A stretch of 64,000 bases of DNA from positions 584,180 through 648,179 of the forward strand of contig JAQTQB010000001.1 in assembly GCA_028712475.1 (NCBI GenBank), given 5' to 3'. This document shows, one piece after another, positions 48,352-56,067 of this stretch (the first letter of the stretch is position 1; each line of letters starts with the position of its first letter). The position numbers and the translations under genes were made by a program. The notes under the pieces were generated by a model that saw nothing but the letters and a program-made list of their open reading frames with translations, ran no database searches and was not told the origin of the DNA. The DNA comes from Verrucomicrobiales bacterium. Its GTDB lineage: Bacteria > Verrucomicrobiota > Verrucomicrobiia > Limisphaerales > UBA11358.

Positions 48352-49158
48352 ATGAAGACAATAAATTTTCTAAAAGTGCTGACGGTCGTGGTTCTCCCGC
48401 TGTTCCTTTCCGGCTGCGTTATCCTGCCCGATGAACAGGAATCGCGTGGCGTCAAGTTGAGCGATGCCATGCAAGTGTCCGCAAACGGCGACCGGCATGA
48501 TGTGGGCGGCCGCAGTTCCCAGGATTATTTTGCCAGCACCAGCGAAACGACCACCGCTTCGGCTGCGGTCAGCAGCGGTTCCGGCGGCGTCATGGATGCA
48601 ACTGTGTCCTACGACAAGGCGGAATACGACTGGCAAATGCTCGCCGACGTCAGCTATTCGCTGCCCATCAACAGCCAGTTTGAAAGCCTCACCCATTTCA
48701 CCCTCACGCCAGTTGCCATTGAGGACGAGCACAATTGCTTCGGCCTCTACCTCGGTGGCGCCGATGTGCAGCTCAAGTCCGGCAGCCTGGCCGGCCGGGC
48801 CACGGATCGCACATGGATGCTCGAATCCGGGCTGACGTATCGCTACTACTTCAATCACTCCCGCACGGCTTTGAGTCCCTACATCACCGCCAGCGCCGGA
48901 TTCACCTGGTTCAACTGGTCCTACCGCAGCCCGGTCATCTCCGATGGCGAAACCTTCCATTCAGACTCCCTCTATGGCGCCGAAGGCACCCTCGCCATCG
49001 GCATCTCCACCCGCCGCGACTATCGCGTGAGCGCCTTCGCCGAAGCGGGCATCGGTGGCACCGTGTTCGCCCCCGTCACGGTGAATGGCTTCGACAACGA
49101 TGTGTTCCACGACTTTGGTTTCGTTTCCTTCAAAGCCGGAATTGCTGTGAAGTTTTGA
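48352..49158 (+). CDS. lipoprotein with predicted outer-membrane beta-barrel
   Basis: A 268-residue protein starting MKTINFLKVLTVVVLPLFLS followed by GC, a lipobox near residue 21. The rest has Ser/Thr-rich linker (about 50-85) and alternating amphipathic strands (TWMLESGLTYRYYFNH, LSPYITASAGFTWFNWSY) ending in AVKF, a terminal aromatic residue as in outer-membrane beta-barrels. An in-frame ATG lies 5 codons upstream. No specific function is recognised. Confidence 0.7.
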   Translation: MKTINFLKVLTVVVLPLFLSGCVILPDEQESRGVKLSDAMQVSANGDRHDVGGRSSQDYFASTSETTTASAAVSSGSGGVMDATVSYDKAEYDWQMLADVSYSLPINSQFESLTHFTLTPVAIEDEHNCFGLYLGGADVQLKSGSLAGRATDRTWMLESGLTYRYYFNHSRTALSPYITASAGFTWFNWSYRSPVISDGETFHSDSLYGAEGTLAIGISTRRDYRVSAFAEAGIGGTVFAPVTVNGFDNDVFHDFGFVSFKAGIAVKF

Positions 49159-49270
49159 TGGCGTTGCCGGCATTTGGGCGTCTTGTAAACTCAAACGGAG
49201 TGTGGCCGTGTGCCAGCAACAGGGTAGGGCGGACCAGATGATCCGCCACCCCGGCGGCGCAGCAGCCCGG

Positions 49271-49350
49271 CTCGAACTCGCGCGGGCTTCGCGCGTAATG
49301 TCGTTCTTGAGTTCGTCGAGCAGGCAGCCGACGGCGAGGTTGGCAAACTT
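49271..49350 (-). pseudogene. carB fragment A
   Basis: Reads on the minus strand as [18 protein letters not shown], matching residues about 335-355 of the CarB encoded at 52444-53949 ([18 protein letters not shown]). The match corresponds to about 52881-52955 of the intact gene and stops on both sides. The 49159-49396 interval also carries a gtagggcgg... repeat piece at 49226-49260. Nothing else is seen in it. Confidence 0.8.
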
Positions 49351-49396
49351 AATTCCACCGTTGACATTGTGGACTAACTGGACTAATACTTCTGCA

Positions 49397-49630
49397 ATGA
49401 AAACTGTGAATGTGCATGAAGCGAAAACCAATTTTTCGAGCCTGCTGAGCAAACTGGAAACGGACAGCGAAACCATCGTCATCTGTCGCAACGGCGAGCC
49501 GGTCGCCGACCTTGTCCCGCACAAACGGATGAGCCGGATCAAGCCGCATCCGATCCTGGGTAAAATGAAAATCAAATACGACCCGACCGAACCCGCCACC
49601 GAAGCCGAGTGGCCGCGGAGGTTTCGGTGA
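49397..49630 (+). CDS. Phd/YefM-type antitoxin
   Basis: A 77-residue protein with the Phd/YefM N-terminus MKTVNVHEAKTNFSSLLSKL and VICRNGEPVADLVPHK, followed by an Arg/Pro/Lys-rich toxin-binding tail. The ATG at 49397 is chosen since upstream codons come from the carB fragment. Its TGA overlaps the partner GTG start by 4 nt. Confidence 0.9.
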   Translation: MKTVNVHEAKTNFSSLLSKLETDSETIVICRNGEPVADLVPHKRMSRIKPHPILGKMKIKYDPTEPATEAEWPRRFR

Positions 49631-50004
49631 TTCTAGACACCTGTGCCCTGCTCTGGCTTGCCAGCGGCAACAGAAAATTAAGCCGCGCCGCGCTCAAGGA
49701 AATCAACGCCGCCCCGGCGGTTTATGTCTCTGCCATCAGCGGATTTGAAATCAGCCTCAAAATTTCCGCAGGCAGGCTGGAACTTTCTCATCCCGTCGAA
49801 ACGTGGTTTGAACAAGTCATCGAACACCACGGGCTGACCATTCTTCCCCTCGAACTGGATGTCTGCATCGCGGCGGCGAAATTGCCTGCCGTTCATGACG
49901 ACCCTTTCGACCGCTTCATCATTGCCGCCGCCAAACTTCACGGCCTGACCGTGGTGACGCGCGACGAACAGTTCGAGAAATACGGCGTGACAGTGATTTA
50001 CTGA
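49627..50004 (+). CDS. PIN-domain toxin (VapC family)
   Basis: A 125-residue PIN domain: start GTG 49627 gives VILDTCALLWLASGN (first Asp), SAISGFEISLKISAG (Glu), and DDPFDRFIIAAAKLHGLTVV then TRDEQFEKYG (acidic residues). This is the short COG3744 type, usual partner of Phd/YefM antitoxins. A longer ATG start (49609) would overlap the antitoxin in another frame. Directly flanked by carB fragments A and B. Confidence 0.9.
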   Translation: MILDTCALLWLASGNRKLSRAALKEINAAPAVYVSAISGFEISLKISAGRLELSHPVETWFEQVIEHHGLTILPLELDVCIAAAKLPAVHDDPFDRFIIAAAKLHGLTVVTRDEQFEKYGVTVIY

Positions 50005-50011
50005 ATTTGCT

Positions 50012-50392
50012 GTCCCGATGCGCCACGGTTTGCCGTCGCCGCCCAGGCCGCTGCGGCTGGTGGCGCGAGGTAGGGCGCGTCACTCCGTGCGCGCCGCCGG
50101 ATAGAGTGAGCACGTTGGTGGCAACAGCGGCGTGCAGAGGACTGCTCGCCCTACCAACGCGAGCGCAGGCATTTTTGCAGGCTTTCCTTGAACGTGCGGC
50201 CGATGGCCATCGCTTCGCCGACGCTTTTCATCTGCGTGGTGAGCGTGGGGTCGGCTTGCGGAATGGTGGCCGTGCGCAAGCACCTCGAAGGCAAAGCGCG
50301 GAATTTTGGTGACGACGTAATCAATGCTCGGCTCGCAAAGCGGGATCGTTCTTGAGTTTGTCGAGCAGGTAGCCGACGGCGAGTTTAGCGAC
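50012..50392 (-). pseudogene. carB fragment B, interrupted by a repeat
   Basis: Matches about 52661-52945 of the intact carB. Parts readable on the minus strand include [17 protein letters not shown]. The copy is broken by an inverted-repeat insertion (50069-50155), and by substitutions and frame changes, so it cannot make CarB. Together with fragment A it shows repeated duplication of the same carB segment (about codons 335-430). No other gene is visible in the 500 nt between 50005 and 50506, which also carries REP palindromes. Confidence 0.85.
50069..50155. repeat. inverted-repeat insertion within carB fragment B
   Basis: Ends ggtagggcg (50069-50077) and cgccctacc (50147-50155) are perfect reverse complements, with a GC-rich interior (cgcgtcactccgtgcgcgcc). 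Flanking sequence on either side is contiguous carB-like DNA, so the element inserted into the carB copy. A related gtagggcggacc piece lies at 49226. Confidence 0.72.
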
Positions 50393-50398
50393 AGGAGC

Positions 50399-50493
50399 GC
50401 GGCGTTCACGCCGCTTCACCGTCCGTAAAAACAGAACGCTCGAAATCTTCCAGAGTCTCATTACCATCGGGCATTGAAGCGGCATAAATGCCG
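50399..50493. repeat. two REP-like palindromes upstream of the transposase
   Basis: First: gcggcgttcacgccgc at 50399-50414 followed by ttca. Second: ttgaagcggcataaatgccg at 50474-50493. Both share the form GAAGCGGC-loop-GCCGC in one or other orientation. They belong to the same family as the copies at 51217-51419. Confidence 0.8.
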
Positions 50494-50506
50494 CACTCCT
50501 TGCGCA

Positions 50507-51211
50507 ATGGAATCGCCGAAATCAATTCGCCGCACGCCGCCGAAGAATCTCGGCTTGCTCGAACTCATCCGCGCAAAACGCGAATGGGATTGGAAACCAT
50601 CCGTTGCCGAATTGAAGAAAGGTTTTCGCGGCTGGCATCAACGCGGATTTCTGCCGCACTTCGACGCGCCGGGGGTGACGCAGTTTATTACATTTCAACT
50701 TCACGATTCTTTCCCTGTCACGCGGCGCGCGGAGTTTGAGGCGATTTTGAAAGAGCCGGATGATTCTGTGAAACGTCGGAAGCTCGAAGCGTGGCTGGAT
50801 CGCGGTCATGGCGAGTGCTGGCTTCGACGCCGGGATGTGGCTGAACTCGTCGAGAAGATTTTGCTCGAAGCCGATGGGTATGATTATCGGATGCAAGCTT
50901 GGGTCGTCATGCCGAATCATGTTCATCTGGTCGTGGACGTTTGGGACGTGCCGTTGGTGAAACTGATCAATGGTTGGAAAGGCAAGTCATCGCGTCTGGC
51001 GAATGTGCTACTGCGTCGCAGCGGGAAATTCTGGCAGGAGGATTACTACGACACGGTCATCCGCGACGAAGCGCACTTGAAGCGGGCCATCCGCTACACC
51101 GAGCAGAATCCTGTGAAAGCATTTCTGGCAAAAGCCGCCCGCGAATGGCCGTGGCGTAGCGCCCGTCATCGCGATGAATACGAACGCCTGCCGTGGCAGC
51201 GCAGCGAATAG
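50507..51211 (+). CDS. REP-associated tyrosine transposase (RAYT, Y1 family)
   Basis: A 234-residue protein with Y1/IS200-like signature: FITFQLHDSFP, AWVVMPNHVHLVVDVW (HUH histidine pair HVH), VKLINGWKGKSS, FWQEDYYDTVIRDEAH with the catalytic tyrosine region and AIRYTEQNPVKA. It starts at ATG 50507 (MESPKSIRRTPP); an upstream TTG at 50474 lies inside a REP palindrome. RAYTs are single-copy domesticated transposases that act on REP sequences. Here inverted REP copies sit immediately before and 5 nt after the gene. Confidence 0.92.
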   Translation: MESPKSIRRTPPKNLGLLELIRAKREWDWKPSVAELKKGFRGWHQRGFLPHFDAPGVTQFITFQLHDSFPVTRRAEFEAILKEPDDSVKRRKLEAWLDRGHGECWLRRRDVAELVEKILLEADGYDYRMQAWVVMPNHVHLVVDVWDVPLVKLINGWKGKSSRLANVLLRRSGKFWQEDYYDTVIRDEAHLKRAIRYTEQNPVKAFLAKAAREWPWRSARHRDEYERLPWQRSE

Positions 51212-51216
51212 GCGCA

Positions 51217-51419
51217 CGGCATTTATGCCGCTTCAAGGTGCGAAGTTCGGAAGACTCTCGAAATATCGGACGCGCTAAGTTGACGAACGGTGAAGCGCCG
51301 TGAACGGCGCGCTCGGCAGGAGCGCGACCTTCAGGTCGCTTCAGCGTGCGGATTGGCGAGGGCGTTGGAAAATTTCTGCGCGTGCTGGCATGCGTGAGGT
51401 GAAGCGGCGTGAACGCCGC
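51217..51419. repeat. cluster of four REP-like palindromes downstream of the transposase
   Basis: 51217-51236 (cggcatttatgccgcttcaa) is the exact reverse complement of the 50474-50493 copy. Further copies: 51291-51310 (tgaagcgccgtgaacggcgc), 51324-51339 (gcgaccttcaggtcgc, then ttca) and 51400-51419 (tgaagcggcgtgaacgccgc). All keep a short stem, AT-rich loop and an adjacent tgaa/ttca tag. The 230 nt up to the HNH gene hold no coding frame. Confidence 0.82.
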
Positions 51420-51441
51420 GCCCCGGGCGCGAATTCGCGAT

Positions 51442-52431
51442 TCAGGACGCAGCCAATTGTTTCGCGCCTTGAAAGATTTGTTTGCGATGATGTTCCAGGA
51501 ATGGGCGGTGGTCTTCCGTCAAACCGCTAATCTTGCCCGACAAGTTCAAGCCAACTTGCAGTAGTCTTTCTCTGTATGCCTCATAAACCAAAATTGTGCC
51601 GGCGTCCGCGAAGGAAATGTATCCAAGGTCAAATGCGCGGTGATAAAGCAATGACAGTGCTATCCCATTATCGGGATTGATGCGGTCAAAGTTTGACGCA
51701 ATTTGCCACGGCTTAATGTGTGCAGCCGTCACCAAGATGTCCGCTCCGGTAGCTGCACAGCGACCTTGCCAACGTTCGAGAACCAGTCGGCGAAAGCGGT
51801 GTTGTCCAAGTCGAACCGAGATTTCTGAACGCTTGCTTGTCGCGTCGAGGCGGGCTTCTTGGATGATTGCCAGCAACGGGCTTTCGCTGCCTTTCTCAAT
51901 GCTTTCACGCAACTCTGCTATGATGTCGTCGTATTCTCCAACCAAGCTCTGGATGTCTTGGTGATCCTCATCTGATTGCGCAACAGCCTCGAATTCCAAT
52001 GTGGCATCGCGTCGAGCCTGAACTGCCATCATCAAAGCACGAGCATCCCCATGCTTTACGATTGAATAGGCAGCGGTTCGCGGCTTCTTGCTTCCATGTG
52101 TCGGATGCGGGCACGTCATCTGCCAACTGCGGTGGATAGTTCCGCTTGGTAATCTTGTCTCCGCGTAATTGACGCCCATGATCCCAGTCCGATTGTTCTT
52201 CTGAAGTTGCCGCCTCAAAATTGGCCGTGAAGGCCAAAGGTGTGGATTCTTCTCAAAGAAATTATTTCGATACTCGCGCGCTTCTTGCAATGAAACGTCT
52301 GAATGCCGCCCGGCATCGGCAAAGCTCTTGGTGTGGTAATCTGGTGTGCGTTCGCCGACTCTAAACTGCCAAGCATTTTCAGTCCGATAGAGATATTGAA
52401 TGTCGAGCTGCTCTTTTTCGGCTGAGGTCAT
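51442..52431 (-). CDS. HNH endonuclease with AP2-like DNA-binding domain
   Basis: A 329-residue protein. Residues about 78-135 (NRTGIMGVNYAETRLPSGTI to ARALMMAVQARR) resemble an AP2 domain, a DNA-binding fold found in homing endonucleases. The C-terminal part has an HNH_2-type motif: GRCAATGADILVTAAHIKPW, NPDNGIALSLLYHRAFDLG with His-Asn-His order. Together these suggest a mobile or restriction endonuclease. It begins 12 nt after the stop of carB in the same direction, exactly where the second half of CarB would be expected. Base composition is less GC-rich than carB. Confidence 0.82.
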   Translation of the reverse strand: MTSAEKEQLDIQYLYRTENAWQFRVGERTPDYHTKSFADAGRHSDVSLQEAREYRNNFFEKNPHLWPSRPILRRQLQKNNRTGIMGVNYAETRLPSGTIHRSWQMTCPHPTHGSKKPRTAAYSIVKHGDARALMMAVQARRDATLEFEAVAQSDEDHQDIQSLVGEYDDIIAELRESIEKGSESPLLAIIQEARLDATSKRSEISVRLGQHRFRRLVLERWQGRCAATGADILVTAAHIKPWQIASNFDRINPDNGIALSLLYHRAFDLGYISFADAGTILVYEAYRERLLQVGLNLSGKISGLTEDHRPFLEHHRKQIFQGAKQLAAS

Positions 52432-52443
52432 TGTTGAGCAAGT

Positions 52444-53949
52444 TCAATTCTTCGCCCCCGCCAGCTCTTCTTCAAAATCCACAATCTCTTTGATCTGCAC
52501 CAAGAACCAGCGGTCAATCTTCGTGAGGTTGAAAATCTCTTCGACGGTGAAACCGGCGCGCAGGGCGTGGCGGATGAAGAAAATGCGTTCGGCGTTGGGC
52601 ACGCTCAGTTTGCGGCTGATGACGTCGCGGGGAAGGATGTCGCGGTCGCCATAGACCTCCGTGCCGATGCGCCACGGTTTGCCGTCGCCGCCCAGGCCGC
52701 TGCGGCCGATCTCCAGCGAGCGCAAACATTTCTGCAGGCTCTCCTTGAACGTGCGGCCAATGGCCATCGCTTCGCCCACGCTTTTCATCTGCGTGGTGAG
52801 CGTGGGATCGGCCTGGGGAAATTTTTCAAACGCGAACCGGGGGATTTTTGTCACGACGTAATCAATGCTCGGCTCGAAGCTCGCGGGGGTTTCGCGGGTG
52901 ATGTCGTTCTTGAGTTCGTCGAGCAGGTAGCCCACGGCGAGTTTGGCGGCAATCTTCGCGATGGGAAAGCCAGTGGCCTTGCTTGCGAGGGCGGAGCTGC
53001 GGCTGACGCGCGGGTTCATCTCGATGATGACCATGCGGCCATTTTCCGGGCTGACGCCGAATTGGATATTGGAGCCGCCCGTTTCCACGCCGACGGCGCG
53101 GATGACGGCGAAGCTCTGGTCGCGCATGATCTGAAATTCCTTGTCGGTCAATGTCTGGATGGGCGCGACGGTGATGCTGTCGCCGGTGTGGACGCCCATG
53201 GGGTCGAAGTTCTCGATGGAGCAGATGATGACGCAGTTGTCGGCCTTGTCGCGCATGACTTCCATCTCGTATTCCTTCCAGCCGAGCAGCGATTCTTCGA
53301 TGAGGATTTCGTTCACGGGCGAAAGCTCGATGCCGTTCTTGGCGATGGCTTCAAACTCTTCCTGATTGTAACCGATGCCGCCGCCCGTGCCGCCAAGGGT
53401 GAACGCCGGGCGGATGATGAGCGGGAAACGGCCGATCTTCTTCGCGACGTCGCAGGCTTCGTCCATGTTGTGCGCGACGCCGGAGATGGGAACGTCGAGG
53501 CCGATCTGGAGCATCAATTCCTTGAACGCGAAACGGTCTTCGCCTTTGTGGATGGCCGCTGGCTTCGCGCCGATCATCTCCACGTCGTGGCGTTCGAGCG
53601 CGCCGTTTTTGTGGAGGGCCATCGCGGTGTTCAAAGCCGTCTGGCCGCCGAGCGTGGGAAGCAAAACGAGTTTGCCCTTCGCGCCGAGGCGTTTCATTTC
53701 GTCCTTCTCACGCACGATGATTTTCTCCACGCATTCGGGCGTGATGGGTTCGATGTAGGTGCGGTCGGCGAACTCCGGGTCGGTCATGATGGTGGCCGGG
53801 TTGGAGTTGATGAGGACGACGCGGTAGCCTTCCTCCTTGAGGGCTTTGCAGGCTTGCGTGCCGGAGTAATCGAACTCGCACGCCTGGCCGATGATGATCG
53901 GGCCGGCGCCGATGATGAGGACGGAATGAATGTCGGTGCGTTTGGGCAT
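52444..53949 (-). CDS. carB: carbamoyl phosphate synthase large chain, N-terminal half only
   Basis: Start [17 protein letters not shown], 501 residues. It holds the complete first ATP-grasp (carboxyphosphate) domain: GACEFDYSG-type [60 protein letters not shown] and [18 protein letters not shown], then part of the oligomerisation domain ([20 protein letters not shown]), and stops at EELAGAKN. Usual CarB is about 1070 residues, so the carbamate kinase half and allosteric domain are missing here. It could be a split CarB with carB2 elsewhere, or a gene truncated by the neighbouring insertions. Three partial copies of its middle lie downstream. Confidence 0.93.
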   Translation of the reverse strand: MPKRTDIHSVLIIGAGPIIIGQACEFDYSGTQACKALKEEGYRVVLINSNPATIMTDPEFADRTYIEPITPECVEKIIVREKDEMKRLGAKGKLVLLPTLGGQTALNTAMALHKNGALERHDVEMIGAKPAAIHKGEDRFAFKELMLQIGLDVPISGVAHNMDEACDVAKKIGRFPLIIRPAFTLGGTGGGIGYNQEEFEAIAKNGIELSPVNEILIEESLLGWKEYEMEVMRDKADNCVIICSIENFDPMGVHTGDSITVAPIQTLTDKEFQIMRDQSFAVIRAVGVETGGSNIQFGVSPENGRMVIIEMNPRVSRSSALASKATGFPIAKIAAKLAVGYLLDELKNDITRETPASFEPSIDYVVTKIPRFAFEKFPQADPTLTTQMKSVGEAMAIGRTFKESLQKCLRSLEIGRSGLGGDGKPWRIGTEVYGDRDILPRDVISRKLSVPNAERIFFIRHALRAGFTVEEIFNLTKIDRWFLVQIKEIVDFEEELAGAKN

Positions 53950-54025
53950 AATCGAAACGGCAAGATGAAACACGAATCAGATGCGGAACGAAAGAAAATT
54001 GCGGTGCCACCTACTTTTACAAAAC

Positions 54026-54877
54026 TTATTTCAAATGTGTCACTTTGAATGTGTATGCCAAGCCATAAAGATTTTCCTTTTCGTAGTCAAAATTAGCGGG
54101 AGATTTGGTAAGTTTTTCAGCTCCAAAATCCATGTAGTCATCTACAACCCGCACCTTTTCCACCAATTTTGCAAGTTGGCCACAAAAATCGCTTGGAAGG
54201 TCAATTTCACTTGCTTGCTTTAGATAGCTCTTTGCTTCGGCAAGAGGTAAGCGATTTTCTACTATCGTGCTGTCATAAATATGACGTGTATTTTTTAGGC
54301 TAAAAATCTTTTGTTCAAGTTCAGAAAAAAACGCTTTGAACCCTCTCCAAAACAACTCAACTTTTTCTTTTTGAGCGGCTTTCTTCTTTTCTTCCTGCTG
54401 CGCGGCGTTTTCATCTCTGCCCATGTCTGCAATTTCATCAGGCGCTGCTTCATCGGTGCTGCTGCCGCGTCGGATATAAACTGTATTGCTTTTTAAGCGC
54501 CCGAAATTTTTCGTGAGAAAAATTGGGCGTTGCTGCGCTTTATCAATTTGAATGACGGTGAGATTTACTCCTTCGTGCTGTCGCACTTCAATTCGGAATG
54601 ATATTGGACGATTTGTTTTAGAATTTACGAACTGTTGCAGGTCAGAATCACGAAGAGTAATTTCAGCACCGCATAAATGTTTCATTCTTCCGTGTTCTTC
54701 CTCAACGCCAATCAAAATATATCCATCGGAATCTTTCCACGCATTGCCGAATGCGAGAATATCTTTGAGCAGTTCACTTTTCTCTTCATCGCTCGAAAAT
54801 GGATATTGTTTGCTTTTGAAGTCGAGCGTTTCACTTTCGCTTCGATGCAAAAGCGCAGTTAAATCAATTACATTCAC
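54026..54877 (-). CDS. AlbA_2/Schlafen-type DNA-binding protein
   Basis: A 283-residue protein: [46 protein letters not shown]-type AlbA_2 core, and [14 protein letters not shown]. The C-terminal half is Lys/Glu-rich and helical ([19 protein letters not shown]). The family occurs in regulators and in anti-phage proteins. Markedly A/T-richer than ruvB and carB on either side, so likely acquired. Its ATG overlaps the stop of ruvB by 4 nt, so it is co-translated with ruvB despite its foreign composition. Confidence 0.85.
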   Translation of the reverse strand: MNVIDLTALLHRSESETLDFKSKQYPFSSDEEKSELLKDILAFGNAWKDSDGYILIGVEEEHGRMKHLCGAEITLRDSDLQQFVNSKTNRPISFRIEVRQHEGVNLTVIQIDKAQQRPIFLTKNFGRLKSNTVYIRRGSSTDEAAPDEIADMGRDENAAQQEEKKKAAQKEKVELFWRGFKAFFSELEQKIFSLKNTRHIYDSTIVENRLPLAEAKSYLKQASEIDLPSDFCGQLAKLVEKVRVVDDYMDFGAEKLTKSPANFDYEKENLYGLAYTFKVTHLK

Positions 54878-55905
54878 AGTGACAGTCCGGGCTGGTTTCC
54901 AGAGGATTTTTTCAAGCCGAGTTTCTTGTAACTCAATTCCGTCGCGACGCGGCCTTGCGAGGTGCGGTTGAGGTAGCCTTCCATGATGAGATACGGCTCA
55001 TACACTTCCTCGATCGTGTCCGGTTCCTCGCCCACGGCGACGGCGAGCGAATTCACGCCGACCGGCCCGCCGCCGAATTTCGTGATGACGGCTTCGAGGA
55101 TGCGCTTGTCCATTTCGTCGAGACCGTTTTCGTCAATCTCCAGCATCGCCAGCGCCTTGTCGGCGACGGCGGCGGTGATGCGTCCGTCGTGACGCACTTG
55201 CGCGTAATCGCGGACGCGACGCAATAAATTATTTACGATGCGCGGCGTGCCACGGCTGCGCCGGGCGATTTCATGCGCGCCGGACGGGTCAACTTCCACG
55301 TTGAGCAGATTCGCCGAACGGATGACGATTTTATCCAGGTCGGCCACGCAATAATAATCCAGCCGTTCGCGCATGCCGAAGCGCGTGAGCAACGGCGCGG
55401 TGAGCAGGCCGCTGCGCGTCGTCGCGCCGATGAGCGTGAAGCGCGGGAGATTCAGCCTGACGCTGCGCGCGTTCGGGCCTTGGTCAATGATGATGTCCAG
55501 TTTGAAATCCTCCATCGCGGGATAGAGATATTCCTCGATGGTTTTTTGCAGGCGATGGATTTCATCAATGAACAGCACGTCACCTTCTTCAAGATTCGTG
55601 AGCAGGCCGGCGAGGTCGCTGGCTTTTTCAATCGTCGGGCCGCTGGTGGCTTTGACATTCGCGCCCATCGCCTTCGCCAAAATATTTGCGATGGTGGTTT
55701 TGCCGAGGCCGGGCGGGCCGGACAGCAGGATGTGATCAAGTGATTCGCCGCGTTGCCTGGCGGCGGTGACGGCGATTTCCAGACGCTCCTTCACTTTCGG
55801 CTGGCCGGTGAAATCGGAAAAGAGCGACGGGCGCAGCGTCATTTCAAGCGCGACGTCGGGTTTGTTCAAAGTGGAAACGGTATGTTCGGCCATCGCGTCC
55901 AGCAT
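54874..55905 (-). CDS. ruvB: Holliday junction branch migration helicase RuvB
   Basis: AAA+ motor that, with RuvA, drives branch migration of Holliday junctions. Marks: [19 protein letters not shown], Walker [10 protein letters not shown], Walker B FIDEIH, sensor 1 [11 protein letters not shown], arginine finger [11 protein letters not shown] and the winged-helix end ([34 protein letters not shown]). Start [12 protein letters not shown] at 55905 (or MAEHTVST at 55893); longer frames are not conserved. About 340 residues, normal for the family. A degenerate copy of its first 45 codons occurs at 58680-58816 between the two hppA genes. Confidence 0.96.
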   Translation of the reverse strand: MLDAMAEHTVSTLNKPDVALEMTLRPSLFSDFTGQPKVKERLEIAVTAARQRGESLDHILLSGPPGLGKTTIANILAKAMGANVKATSGPTIEKASDLAGLLTNLEEGDVLFIDEIHRLQKTIEEYLYPAMEDFKLDIIIDQGPNARSVRLNLPRFTLIGATTRSGLLTAPLLTRFGMRERLDYYCVADLDKIVIRSANLLNVEVDPSGAHEIARRSRGTPRIVNNLLRRVRDYAQVRHDGRITAAVADKALAMLEIDENGLDEMDKRILEAVITKFGGGPVGVNSLAVAVGEEPDTIEEVYEPYLIMEGYLNRTSQGRVATELSYKKLGLKKSSGNQPGLSL

Positions 55906-56067
55906 GGGAAATGCGGTGTGCAGCGACAAGGTCAAATGCGCCGCGTCAAGGCAGGCGATGGAACCGGTGGCGCGACAGTTCAATTTTGGAGGACTCTTTG
56001 CCAATAAACAGTCAGCAAAGACGATTAAGCATGCTTAAGGTAAGCTCGTAAAATTTGTAAAACTTTT

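Noticed and set aside
50474-50506. TTG start for the transposase at 50474
   Set aside because: It lies inside a REP palindrome; the ATG at 50507 starts closer to the conserved region.
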